From positions 1 to 9,829 of the forward strand of contig JAUVCU010000034.1 in NCBI GenBank assembly GCA_030590715.1: DNA of 9,829 nt, read 5' to 3'. The first letter of the stretch is position 1. The number at the start of each line of letters is the position of its first letter. This stretch comes from Lentisphaeria bacterium (lineage in GTDB: Bacteria > Verrucomicrobiota > Lentisphaeria > Victivallales > JAUVCU01). This document shows, piece by piece, positions 1 through 6,340 of the stretch. Made by a program: the position numbers and the translations under genes. A model generated the notes under the pieces. That model saw only the letters and a program-made list of their open reading frames with translations, made no database searches and was not told the DNA's origin.

Positions 1-943
1 CACGTGTAAGCCAGTTTTTGTATTCTTCAGTCTGTGGAGCTTCAACGTCAAATGTTTTAAGGTTTGCAACATTTACCGCATGGTCGATCTCTTCGAACTT
101 CAGGTATTCTTCAGCAACTTCAGCGTTGTTGTAGAACTCCATGAACAGCTCTTTGAATTGCTCTTCACCAAGTCTTTCAAGGATGAAACGGAAACGCGCT
201 TTGGCACGTACTTTACGGTCGCCGTGTTCGTGGAACATATCGATTCCGGCAATAGCAACCTGGATACATTTCTCTGCAGGAAGGAAGTTAAATAGAGTTA
301 TACCTGTAGCTCCGCCGCGACCCATTCCTCCGCCGGCGTACACTTTGAAACCTTTTTTTCCATCAACGATTTGAGGTACAAATCCGATGTCCTGGATACC
401 TGCATCAGAATCATCATTTGGCTCTGAAGTGAATCCAAGTTTGAATTTGCGTCCGAACTGGTATGCTTTTTCGTAGAAGTATACGCAGTTCCAGATAGCG
501 TTTACATATGGTTCTGTGTCGAATACTTCAGTTGTAGAAACTCCAGTAAGTGTTGAGTTACTGACGCAACGGAATGTATTTCCACCACCACCACGAGTGT
601 GGATGTCGCGTTTGTAAAGTTCGCTCAGACCAAGGTAGATGTTGTCTAGTGGAACTCCGTGTAGCTGGATGTTCTGGCGAGTTGAAAGGTGACCGTGGTC
701 GATTCCTGTCAGATCCATTACATCTGCGATACTGCGGATGTCCTGAACGGAGCAGTTACCACCATTTCTTCGTACGCGAAGCATGAACGTTTCGTTGCGT
801 TCTTTGTAGATTCCAAGAAGTGCGCTGCTGTGTTTTACATCAGTGGCTTTTGCTTCTCCGTTCTGGTACTGCTTTGTAATATCTTGAAGCTCTTTATACT
901 GTGCATCAAGTTGTGCTTTTAATGCTGCTTTGTCTGTAGTCAT
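1..943 (-). CDS. Ferredoxin-type sulfite/nitrite reductase, N-terminal part (cut by left edge)
   Basis: This is the first 314 codons of a siroheme-type reductase; the C-terminal part lies beyond the left edge. Seen: the reading frame runs open from ATG 943 to the edge, with a GAGGAA ribosome binding site (951-956) seven bases upstream. The protein has the family motif STRQNIQLHG (about residues 87-96), which helps bind siroheme and substrate, and a Gly-rich stretch (GGGGN, 118-122) where the family usually has its second substrate-binding segment. The cysteines that would ligate the [4Fe-4S] cluster and siroheme are expected in the missing half. Known for the family: six-electron reduction of sulfite to sulfide, or nitrite to ammonia, in the cytoplasm, with ferredoxin as donor for stand-alone forms. 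Inference: because it follows cysHDN on the same strand, sulfite is the likely substrate. A nitrite reductase cannot be excluded from this half. A 283-bp gap with an inserted element separates it from cysN. Confidence 0.85.
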   Translation of the reverse strand, partial: MTTDKAALKAQLDAQYKELQDITKQYQNGEAKATDVKHSSALLGIYKERNETFMLRVRRNGGNCSVQDIRSIADVMDLTGIDHGHLSTRQNIQLHGVPLDNIYLGLSELYKRDIHTRGGGGNTFRCVSNSTLTGVSTTEVFDTEPYVNAIWNCVYFYEKAYQFGRKFKLGFTSEPNDDSDAGIQDIGFVPQIVDGKKGFKVYAGGGMGRGGATGITLFNFLPAEKCIQVAIAGIDMFHEHGDRKVRAKARFRFILERLGEEQFKELFMEFYNNAEVAEEYLKFEEIDHAVNVANLKTFDVEAPQTEEYKNWLTR

Positions 944-973
944 GATACATTTCCTCGAGTATTATCATTGTTT

Positions 974-983
974 AATTACTACT
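974..983. repeat. Left copy of 10-bp target-site duplication
   Basis: AATTACTACT, identical to 1132-1141 and directly abutting the left inverted end of the putative MITE. It lies 31 bp upstream of the reductase start codon on the minus strand. Confidence 0.7.
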
Positions 984-1054
984 TAATGCCGTTGAGTTAA
1001 GAACACTGGTTAGATTTCTCCCATCACCATGCTTTCTGCTTTATCATATGGAGT

Positions 1055-1071
1055 GCTGTGCTCCGCACAGC
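1055..1071. repeat. Perfect hairpin inside MITE, loop TCC
   Basis: GCTGTGC (1055-1061), loop TCC, GCACAGC (1065-1071): a perfect 7-bp stem with a 3-base loop on the plus strand. It is separated by seven bases (TTTTAAA) from a second hairpin whose loop has the complementary sequence. Confidence 0.8.
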
Positions 1072-1078
1072 TTTTAAA

Positions 1079-1095
1079 GCGGTTCGGAGAACCGC
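1079..1095. repeat. Perfect hairpin inside MITE, loop GGA
   Basis: GCGGTTC (1079-1085), loop GGA, GAACCGC (1089-1095): a second perfect 7-bp stem with a 3-base loop, with the same geometry as the hairpin at 1055-1071. There is no T-run on either side, so it is not an ordinary intrinsic terminator. Confidence 0.8.
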
Positions 1096-1131
1096 AATCC
1101 AAAGAAGCGGTCTCTTAATTCAGTGGCATTG

Positions 1132-1141
1132 AATTACTACT
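1132..1141. repeat. Right copy of 10-bp target-site duplication
   Basis: AATTACTACT, identical to 974-983 and directly abutting the right inverted end of the putative MITE. Confidence 0.7.
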
Positions 1142-1161
1142 AATCTCTTTATATGCCAAAT

Positions 1162-1204
1162 GGAGTACCGAAAAAATGAATTCTAATTCACTATTCGGTA
1201 CTCC
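1162..1204. repeat. Long palindrome just past the cysN stop
   Basis: GGAGTACCGAA (1162-1172) and TTCGGTACTCC (1194-1204) form a perfect 11-bp stem; inside the loop TGAATT (1177-1182) and AATTCA (1185-1190) form a second inverted repeat. On the minus strand, the direction of cysN transcription, it lies 22 bp past the stop and is not followed by T residues. On the plus strand a T-rich run (about 1209-1218) follows. It could stabilise the cysHDN mRNA 3' end, act as a weak terminator for antisense transcription, or be a protein site. The function is not shown. Confidence 0.6.
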
Positions 1205-1226
1205 AGTATTTCTTTTTTATTCTGTT

Positions 1227-3065
1227 CTAGATGCAGTATTCCGGAATAATCTGTTGAACAGATAGAAGTTTCAGAATGTCTGCAACCGCTTGATCAGCGT
1301 CGGCAAGTGCCGCAAGGCTAAGATCAGCTTCATTGTCTTTGTACAATGTTTCACCAACGTTAATCACGATTAGCTCGTTTGGTGAATTAAGCTGTTTAAG
1401 CTGGTTTAGATCGTAGTCATCTGCGCTGTCGAAAGTCGTGATGAAGATCAGACCCGCATCAGTCATGATACGTGTCAATTCCCCAAGACGGCGAACGTGT
1501 TCGTCACGGTCAATAAAGTTGTCTCCGATATCAGAATCAAGACCACCTTTGATGTTTGCCGCACCCAAGTAGTATGTTCTTAGGCTCAGGTCAAACAGCT
1601 TTTTCTCAAGCTTCTTCGCGATCTCGCGCTTTCCTGCTCCTTTAACACCTGTTACAATCACCGCTTTTCCTTTGTGGTGGTTTCGTGCAGCTCTGTCTTT
1701 AGCTGAAATGAAACCAGTTTCCCATTGGAATTCGCGACGGTCAATATGCTGTTCAAGTGTGCACTCAGCGTTAAGTTCCTCAGCTGAAACAGTATCGATG
1801 ATCATTCCGGCGGCAACCGTTGTGTTCGAAATAGGATCAATCAGAACGTATGAACCAGTTTCTTTGTTGTCATTATATGAGTCAAAGAAAAGAGGTTGTG
1901 TTGTTGAAACGACAACTTTACCAATCTCGTTCAGACGAAGCTCTTCTGTTTCGTGTTTCTCAAGTGTATTTACGTCGATCGAGTATTTAATCGAATCAAT
2001 ACGCGCTTTAGTCGTTTTCCCAGCATGGCGGATAAGGTATGTTTTACCTTGGCGAAGTTCCTGTTCGTGCATCCAAACAATTGAAGATTCGAAGTTATTC
2101 GAAACTTTAGGAATGTTGTTAGCATGAACAATCATCTCTCCGCTTGATATATCGATCTCATCTTCAAGCTCAAGTGTCACGGCCATTGGAGCAAATGCTT
2201 CTTCAAGGTTACCGTCATATGTAACGATATTCTTGATCTTAGATTCCTTCATTGAAGGAAGGGATTTGATTGAATCTCCAACTTTGACAACACCAGAAAC
2301 AATACTTCCTGAAAATCCGCGGAAGTCAAGGTTCGGACGATTAACGTACTGAACCGGGAAACGGAAATCGCTAAGGTTTTTGTCATTGGCAATGTTTACT
2401 GTTTCAAGAAGACCAAGAAGCGTTTCTCCTTTGTACCAGTCTGTTTTGTCAGAGCGATCAACAACATTATCACCTTTAAGAGCAGATAACGGAATATAGT
2501 ATTTGTTCTTAAGGTTCAGAGTCGCACTGAAGTCTTCGAATTCCTTACGGATGTTTTCGAATACTTCCTGATCGAAATCAACAAGGTCCATTTTGTTTAC
2601 AGCAACTACAACGTGCTTGATTCCAAGCAGTGAGTTGATAAACGCATGACGTTTCGTTTGTGTAATCACACCTTTACGGGCATCAATCAGAATGATCGCA
2701 AGATCACATGTTGAAGCACCTGTCGCCATGTTACGAGTGTATTGCTCGTGACCCGGAGTATCGGCGATGATGAATTTACGAGCTGGTGTCGAGAAGTAGC
2801 GGTAAGCAACGTCAATTGTAATTCCCTGCTCACGCTCAGCTTTTAGTCCGTCAAGAAGAAGAGAGTAATCAATTTCCTCGTCTCCTTTGTTTCCGCTCTT
2901 TTCACTGTCTTTGCGAAGTTTGCTAAGCTGATCTTCGAAGATCAATTTACTATCATAAAGAAGGCGTCCGATTAGTGTTGACTTTCCGTCATCCACTGAT
3001 CCTGATGTAAGAAAACGAAGTAGATCTTTGTTTTCGTGTTGGTCTAAGTAATTAACAATATCCAT
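1227..3065 (-). CDS. cysN: Sulfate adenylyltransferase large subunit with fused degenerate APS-kinase-like domain
   Basis: GTPase subunit of ATP sulfurylase, which drives the CysD reaction sulfate + ATP to APS + PPi by hydrolysing GTP. At 612 aa it is much longer than a plain CysN (about 475 aa). Seen, in order: G1 loop GSVDDGKST (22-30), switch region EREQGITID (77-85), G3 DTPGHEQY (102-109), G4 NKMD (157-160), G5 SAL (194-196), EF-Tu-like beta-barrel domains to about 445, then an APS-kinase-like domain (about 465-612). That tail has GVKGAGKR (473-480) where an active kinase has GxxGxGKS/T, and GAAN (501-504) where DGDN is expected. It also lacks the usual C-terminal RDPKGLY segment, so it is probably not an active kinase. 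Start: ATG 3065 lies one base past the cysD stop with AAGGA (3076-3080) ten bases upstream. An in-frame ATG at 3128 would add 21 unconserved residues inside cysD and is rejected. Confidence 0.93.
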   Translation of the reverse strand: MDIVNYLDQHENKDLLRFLTSGSVDDGKSTLIGRLLYDSKLIFEDQLSKLRKDSEKSGNKGDEEIDYSLLLDGLKAEREQGITIDVAYRYFSTPARKFIIADTPGHEQYTRNMATGASTCDLAIILIDARKGVITQTKRHAFINSLLGIKHVVVAVNKMDLVDFDQEVFENIRKEFEDFSATLNLKNKYYIPLSALKGDNVVDRSDKTDWYKGETLLGLLETVNIANDKNLSDFRFPVQYVNRPNLDFRGFSGSIVSGVVKVGDSIKSLPSMKESKIKNIVTYDGNLEEAFAPMAVTLELEDEIDISSGEMIVHANNIPKVSNNFESSIVWMHEQELRQGKTYLIRHAGKTTKARIDSIKYSIDVNTLEKHETEELRLNEIGKVVVSTTQPLFFDSYNDNKETGSYVLIDPISNTTVAAGMIIDTVSAEELNAECTLEQHIDRREFQWETGFISAKDRAARNHHKGKAVIVTGVKGAGKREIAKKLEKKLFDLSLRTYYLGAANIKGGLDSDIGDNFIDRDEHVRRLGELTRIMTDAGLIFITTFDSADDYDLNQLKQLNSPNELIVINVGETLYKDNEADLSLAALADADQAVADILKLLSVQQIIPEYCI

Positions 3066-3066
3066 T

Positions 3067-3975
3067 CTAGAAGTATCCTTCGCGTTTCTTTTGTTCCATT
3101 GATGCGTCACCGTCGTTGTCGATGACACGTGTTGAGCGCTCGCTGTCTTTGCACTCCATCATTTCTGCTACAATCTTCTCTACCGTGTCTGCATCTGATT
3201 CAACTGCACCAGTAAGTGGGTAGCAACCAAGAGTACGGAAACGTACTTTCTTCATTTGAATCTCTTCACCCGGCTCAAGTTTCAGACGTTCGTCATCAAC
3301 CATGATCAACTGACCATCACGCTCAACAACCGGACGCTCTTCAGCAAAGTAAAGCGGTACTATTGGAATGTTCTCAAGGCGGATATATTGCCAAACATCA
3401 AGTTCAGTCCAGTTCGAGATCGGGAAACAACGTACGCTTTCTCCCGGATTGATCTTACCGTTGTAAAGAGACCAAAGCTCCGGACGCTGGTTTTTCGGAT
3501 CCCATTGGTGATGCTGGTCGCGGAACGAGTAAATACGTTCTTTCGCACGTGATTTCTCTTCGTCACGACGTGCTCCACCAAATGCACAGTCATATTTTCC
3601 CATATCAAGCGCTTCAAGAAGTGCTTGTGTTTTCATAAGGTCAGTGTGTTTACGGCTTCCGTGTGTGAACGGTCCAACACCAGCTTCAAAAGCTTCTTTG
3701 TTGTAGTGCTCAAGAAGATCAAGCTCTTCTGCTTCACAGAATGCATCGCGGAATTCGATCATCTCTTTGAATTTCCACTTCGAGTTCACGTGAAGAAGTT
3801 TGAATGGAACTTTTCCTGGATAGAATGCTTTTTGAGCTAGGCGAACCATTACTGATGAGTCTTTACCCACCGAGTAAAGCATAACCGGGTTTTCAAACTG
3901 GCTTACAGCATCGCGCAGAATGTGAATCGCCTCCGCCTCCAGCTGCTTCAATTGACTTAAGTTATAGTCAGACAT
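3067..3975 (-). CDS. cysD: Sulfate adenylyltransferase small subunit
   Basis: Catalytic subunit of the heterodimeric ATP sulfurylase; with CysN it makes APS from sulfate and ATP in the cytoplasm. At 302 aa it is full length. Seen: an N-type ATP pyrophosphatase PP-loop SVGKDSSV (35-42), then AFGGARRDEEKSRAKER (131-147), FPISNWTELDVWQYI (184-198), RFRTLGCYPLTGAVES (245-260) and the conserved end SMEQKKREGYF. One oddity: the segment normally written HVDTxWKF reads HVNSKWKF (62-69), so the usual Asp is Asn. Start: ATG 3975 with AAGGAA (3982-3987) six bases upstream; the N-terminus (SDYNLSQLKQLEAEAIHI) matches the family well. It lies 27 bp after cysH and one base before cysN, so the three are almost certainly one transcript. 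Confidence 0.96.
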   Translation of the reverse strand: MSDYNLSQLKQLEAEAIHILRDAVSQFENPVMLYSVGKDSSVMVRLAQKAFYPGKVPFKLLHVNSKWKFKEMIEFRDAFCEAEELDLLEHYNKEAFEAGVGPFTHGSRKHTDLMKTQALLEALDMGKYDCAFGGARRDEEKSRAKERIYSFRDQHHQWDPKNQRPELWSLYNGKINPGESVRCFPISNWTELDVWQYIRLENIPIVPLYFAEERPVVERDGQLIMVDDERLKLEPGEEIQMKKVRFRTLGCYPLTGAVESDADTVEKIVAEMMECKDSERSTRVIDNDGDASMEQKKREGYF

Positions 3976-4002
3976 TGTTTGTTCCTTATATTATTATATT
4001 TG

Positions 4003-4743
4003 TTATTTCTTTAAGTCTTTTGTACGAACCATTTTGCCATCGACAAAGTGAAGTCCGCATTCTTTCTGTTCAGGTGATTCCCACCACCATCTACCAGCTC
4101 GTACATCTTCGCCTTCTTTAACGGCTCTTGTGCAAGGCGCACATCCGATGCTTAGGAATCCCTGATCGTGGAGCTTGTTGTAAGGAATATTATTTTCTTT
4201 GATGTAGTTCCAAACATCTTCTTCCGACCAGTTAATCAGTGGGTTGATCTTTATCATGTTGTGGTTGGCGTCGATTTCAGCTTCACACATATCTTCTCGT
4301 GTTACTGACTGATCTTTACGCAGTCCACAAACCCATGCGTCGTGCGGAGCAAGTGCTCGTGCAAGTGGCACCATTTTTCTAATGCGGCAGCACTGCTTTC
4401 TATTTTCGATGCTGTCGTAGAAAAGGTTGATCCCGTTTTCAGAAACCATTTTCTCAACATCTTCTCTTTCCGGGAAAAAGATTTTTACTTTCAGGTCGTA
4501 TTTTTTTTCAGTGTCAGAAAGCAGATCATAGCTTTCCTGGAAAACGCGTCCTGTATCAAGCGTGAATATTTCAATGTCTAGATTGTTTTTAGCAATCAGG
4601 TCTGTTATTACCTGATCTTCCGCTCCTAGAGAACTTGCAAGAGTGATTTTTCCTTTGAATTTATCAGCTACTGCTTTTAAAATTTCCAAAGCACTTTTTT
4701 CTTTCAGTTCTTCCTGTAGACTCTCTATCGCAATGCTACTCAT
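4003..4743 (-). CDS. cysH: APS reductase (assimilatory, [4Fe-4S] type)
   Basis: Thioredoxin-dependent reduction of adenosine 5'-phosphosulfate to sulfite and AMP. At 246 aa it is typical in length. Seen: PP-loop-like ASSLGAEDQV (36-45), LDTGRVF (62-68), CCRIRKM (118-124), VCGLRKDQSVTRED (138-151), INPLINWSEEDVW (166-178), SIGCAPCT (198-205) and the catalytic-cysteine motif ECGLH (228-232, Cys229). Known: the CC...CxxC set (Cys118, 119, 201, 204) binds a [4Fe-4S] cluster and marks enzymes that accept APS; PAPS-specific enzymes lack it. Inference: the pathway here goes directly from APS, with no PAPS step needed. Start: ATG 4743 with AAGAAGG (4750-4756) six bases upstream. It is the first gene of the cysHDN operon, divergent from the histidine kinase gene. 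Confidence 0.95.
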   Translation of the reverse strand: MSSIAIESLQEELKEKSALEILKAVADKFKGKITLASSLGAEDQVITDLIAKNNLDIEIFTLDTGRVFQESYDLLSDTEKKYDLKVKIFFPEREDVEKMVSENGINLFYDSIENRKQCCRIRKMVPLARALAPHDAWVCGLRKDQSVTREDMCEAEIDANHNMIKINPLINWSEEDVWNYIKENNIPYNKLHDQGFLSIGCAPCTRAVKEGEDVRAGRWWWESPEQKECGLHFVDGKMVRTKDLKK

Positions 4744-4797
4744 TATTCGCCTTCTTTATGTCTATTTAATCTGTTGATCTCTTTTGTTAATAACCTA

Positions 4798-4825
4798 ACT
4801 ATATAATCTTTATAATGTTTGTAAA
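4798..4825 (-). promoter_or_regulatory. Sigma-70-like promoter of the cysHDN operon
   Basis: On the minus strand TTTACA (4820-4825) is followed after 16 bp by TATAGT (4798-4803); each hexamer matches five of six consensus bases. Transcription would start near 4791 and give a leader of about 48 nt before the cysH ATG. The region is very AT-rich, so chance matches are possible. A second candidate, TTGACA (4952-4957) with TCTGAT (4929-4934) at 17 bp, would give a leader of about 180 nt. Confidence 0.45.
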
Positions 4826-4880
4826 GAATGAAAGTGTATAAAAATAGTATAAATTAAGTTTTGAGCATAAAACAGCCCAT

Positions 4881-4916
4881 TTTGAAATACTTTTCGCTTT
4901 GTATGTGTATTTGAAA
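4881..4916. repeat. Inverted repeat upstream of cysH
   Basis: TTTGAAATAC (4881-4890) and GTATTTGAAA (4907-4916) are inverted copies with one mismatch, 16 bp apart. It lies between the divergent cysH and histidine kinase genes and just downstream of the weaker distal promoter candidate at 4929-4957. It could be an operator; nothing in the sequence names the binding protein. Confidence 0.35.
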
Positions 4917-4966
4917 AACAGCAAATTAATCAGAGTCTGCTTCGTAAAAAATGTCAATGATAACCA

Positions 4967-4988
4967 TATTATTACAGAGTTAATAATA
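4967..4988. repeat. Small palindrome in the cysH/kinase intergenic region
   Basis: TATTATTA (4967-4974) and TAATAATA (4981-4988) form a perfect 8-bp inverted repeat around CAGAGT, about 85 bp upstream of the kinase start. It could be an operator or a chance palindrome in AT-rich DNA. The rest of the 329-bp gap (4744-5072) shows no gene, and I could not identify a convincing promoter for the kinase. Confidence 0.35.
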
Positions 4989-5072
4989 AAGGTAGTGTTT
5001 TATATGTAAACTCATTGAAAAATATATGTGAATGTTTTTGTCTTTTAGTGGTGTTAATCATTTGGGGTGTTT

Positions 5073-6332
5073 ATGAATTTATATAGGCTATATGTGGTGC
5101 CGTTTGTAATTGGTACTGTTTTTTTTGTCACGTTGCTGTATTACGCGAAATCGGATCAGGTGAAAACCTGCTCGTCTGTTGAGGTTATGCTTTCTGACAG
5201 GGCTCGTGTTATATCCAAAGTCCTTCATAGTGCTGTGAAATCAGAAATGAAGTGTGGGTCTATTGTCTCGGAGTCTTTTGATCGCTTTCTCCAAGGCGTT
5301 TTTGAGTTTACCGATATGAAGGCGTTTTATCTGATCTACGACAATGAAATCAAGTTGGGCTATCCTATCGGCAGCATGCTGAAGTTTGAAGCTCCGGGAA
5401 AAAGCGGGCAGGATAAAGCCGGGTCGGAATATTATTACTGGACAAGTGTGAATGATCCGGCATTTTCTATTGAAGAAGTAAAAAGTGGTTCAGGGGTGAA
5501 GCTTGTTCTGGAGTTTCCTTATGAAGGATGTAAAAATGTGCACCAGGCTGCTGCTGAAAAGTTCTGGCTTACTGTTGTTGTCGGTGTTCTTTCGGTTTTT
5601 GTTTTTTTGTTTTTCAGTTGTTCCGCTATAAGAAATTTTCGTCTGAAGAGGCGGGTTGAAGTTCTCCAGGTTCATAAGGATCAGTTGGTTGAGTTAAATT
5701 TAGCCTCGTCCGGTCTTGCTCATGAAACGAAGAACCCCCTGGGGATTATTCGTGGTCTTGCACAAAGGATTCTGCAGTGCGATGGTGTGGTTGGCTCGGT
5801 TGAGTCTATGGCCCAGGAGATTGTTGAGCAGGCTGATGTTACTGCTGACAGGCTTGGCGATTTTATGAATTATGCGCGTTTTTCTGAAGCTGATTTCTCT
5901 CCGGTTCCTGTCTTGGAAGCGCTGCAGTCTGTTTTGACGGTAATTTCTCAGGATTGTAGTGAGTTGGGCGTTAGTTTTGTATATCCGGTTGATGAGGTTG
6001 TTATTGAGGCTGATGATAGAATGCTTGTGCAGATTGTTACGAATCTTCTCTTCAATAGTCTAAATGCAGTTGAGGAAGGGGATTCTATTTCGCTAGCTGT
6101 TGAACACAGTGGTCGTAGTGTGACGCTGATTGTTTCGGATACGGGCTGTGGAATGGATGAATCATTTATGGCGGAGGTGTTTAAACCGTACGTGACAGGA
6201 AGCGGTAACGGTCATGGAATTGGTCTGTCGGTGGTCAAGCGCTGCGTCGATTCCCTGGATTGGAATATTGAGCTTGAGTCTATTTTAGGCAAAAGTACTA
6301 CATTCTCTATTAAAAATATTAAGGTTGGGTGA
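5073..6332 (+). CDS. Membrane sensor histidine kinase (NtrB/AtoS-like core)
   Basis: Sensor kinase expected to phosphorylate the response regulator encoded next to it. The protein is 419 aa. Seen: a transmembrane segment at about 7-25, an extracytoplasmic region of about 140 residues of no recognised domain type with Cys33, Cys61 and Cys153, a second transmembrane segment at about 164-186, then the kinase core: H box AHETKNPLG (216-224, His217), N box with TNLLFNSLNAV (323-333), DTGCG (356-360), a G2 loop GNGHGIGL (378-385) and KSTTF (407-411). There is no PAS or HAMP domain that I can see. Start: ATG 5073 is preceded by GGGGTG (5064-5069), only three bases away. A GTG at 5067 would add two residues. 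The stop lies 8 bp before the regulator's chosen ATG, so the genes are co-transcribed. The stimulus is unknown. Confidence 0.9.
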   Translation: MNLYRLYVVPFVIGTVFFVTLLYYAKSDQVKTCSSVEVMLSDRARVISKVLHSAVKSEMKCGSIVSESFDRFLQGVFEFTDMKAFYLIYDNEIKLGYPIGSMLKFEAPGKSGQDKAGSEYYYWTSVNDPAFSIEEVKSGSGVKLVLEFPYEGCKNVHQAAAEKFWLTVVVGVLSVFVFLFFSCSAIRNFRLKRRVEVLQVHKDQLVELNLASSGLAHETKNPLGIIRGLAQRILQCDGVVGSVESMAQEIVEQADVTADRLGDFMNYARFSEADFSPVPVLEALQSVLTVISQDCSELGVSFVYPVDEVVIEADDRMLVQIVTNLLFNSLNAVEEGDSISLAVEHSGRSVTLIVSDTGCGMDESFMAEVFKPYVTGSGNGHGIGLSVVKRCVDSLDWNIELESILGKSTTFSIKNIKVG

Positions 6333-6340
6333 TTTTAGAT

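Larger units (their letters stand above)
984..1131. mobile_element. Putative 148-bp MITE with IS4-like ends
   Basis: A short element with no coding capacity, in the gap between cysN and the sulfite reductase gene. Seen: the left end TAATGCCGTTGAGTTAAGA (984-1002) is an imperfect inverted copy of the right end TCTTAATTCAGTGGCATTG (1113-1131): 15 of 19 bases match and the four differences are all transitions. A perfect 10-bp direct repeat AATTACTACT sits directly outside both ends (974-983 and 1132-1141), as expected for a target-site duplication. The inside holds two 7-bp-stem hairpins. From memory, the ends resemble those of E. coli IS4 (TAATGCCGATCAGTTAAGG), a family that makes long target duplications. 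Inference: a non-autonomous derivative moved by an IS4-type transposase encoded elsewhere. Confidence 0.72.

Noticed and set aside
80..922. Plus-strand open frames of 70-77 codons across the left edge
   Set aside because: They are shadows of the minus-strand reductase gene, whose frame encodes clear family motifs; none has a ribosome binding site or a recognisable product.
1055..1095. The twin hairpins as intrinsic terminators
   Set aside because: No T-run follows either stem in either direction; they fit better as internal structure of the inserted element.
974..1141. The repeats around 974-1141 as a CRISPR or a simple REP unit
   Set aside because: There are no regularly spaced repeats. 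The inverted ends plus perfect flanking direct repeats point to transposition instead.
1672..2127. 151-codon plus-strand open frame inside cysN
   Set aside because: Antisense to the conserved CysN barrel domains, with no family resemblance; a shadow frame.
3066..3128. Upstream ATG at 3128 that would extend CysN by 21 residues
   Set aside because: It lies inside cysD, the extra residues look unlike CysN N-termini, and ATG 3065 has a well-spaced AAGGA site and sits one base past the cysD stop.
4744..5072. Sigma-54 (-24/-12) promoter for the cys operon or the kinase operon
   Set aside because: No TGGC and TTGC pair at the right spacing was found on either strand of the gap.
5067..5072. GTG at 5067 as kinase start
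   Set aside because: It adds only two residues and would leave no ribosome binding site upstream; ATG 5073 is preferred, though its own site is unusually close.
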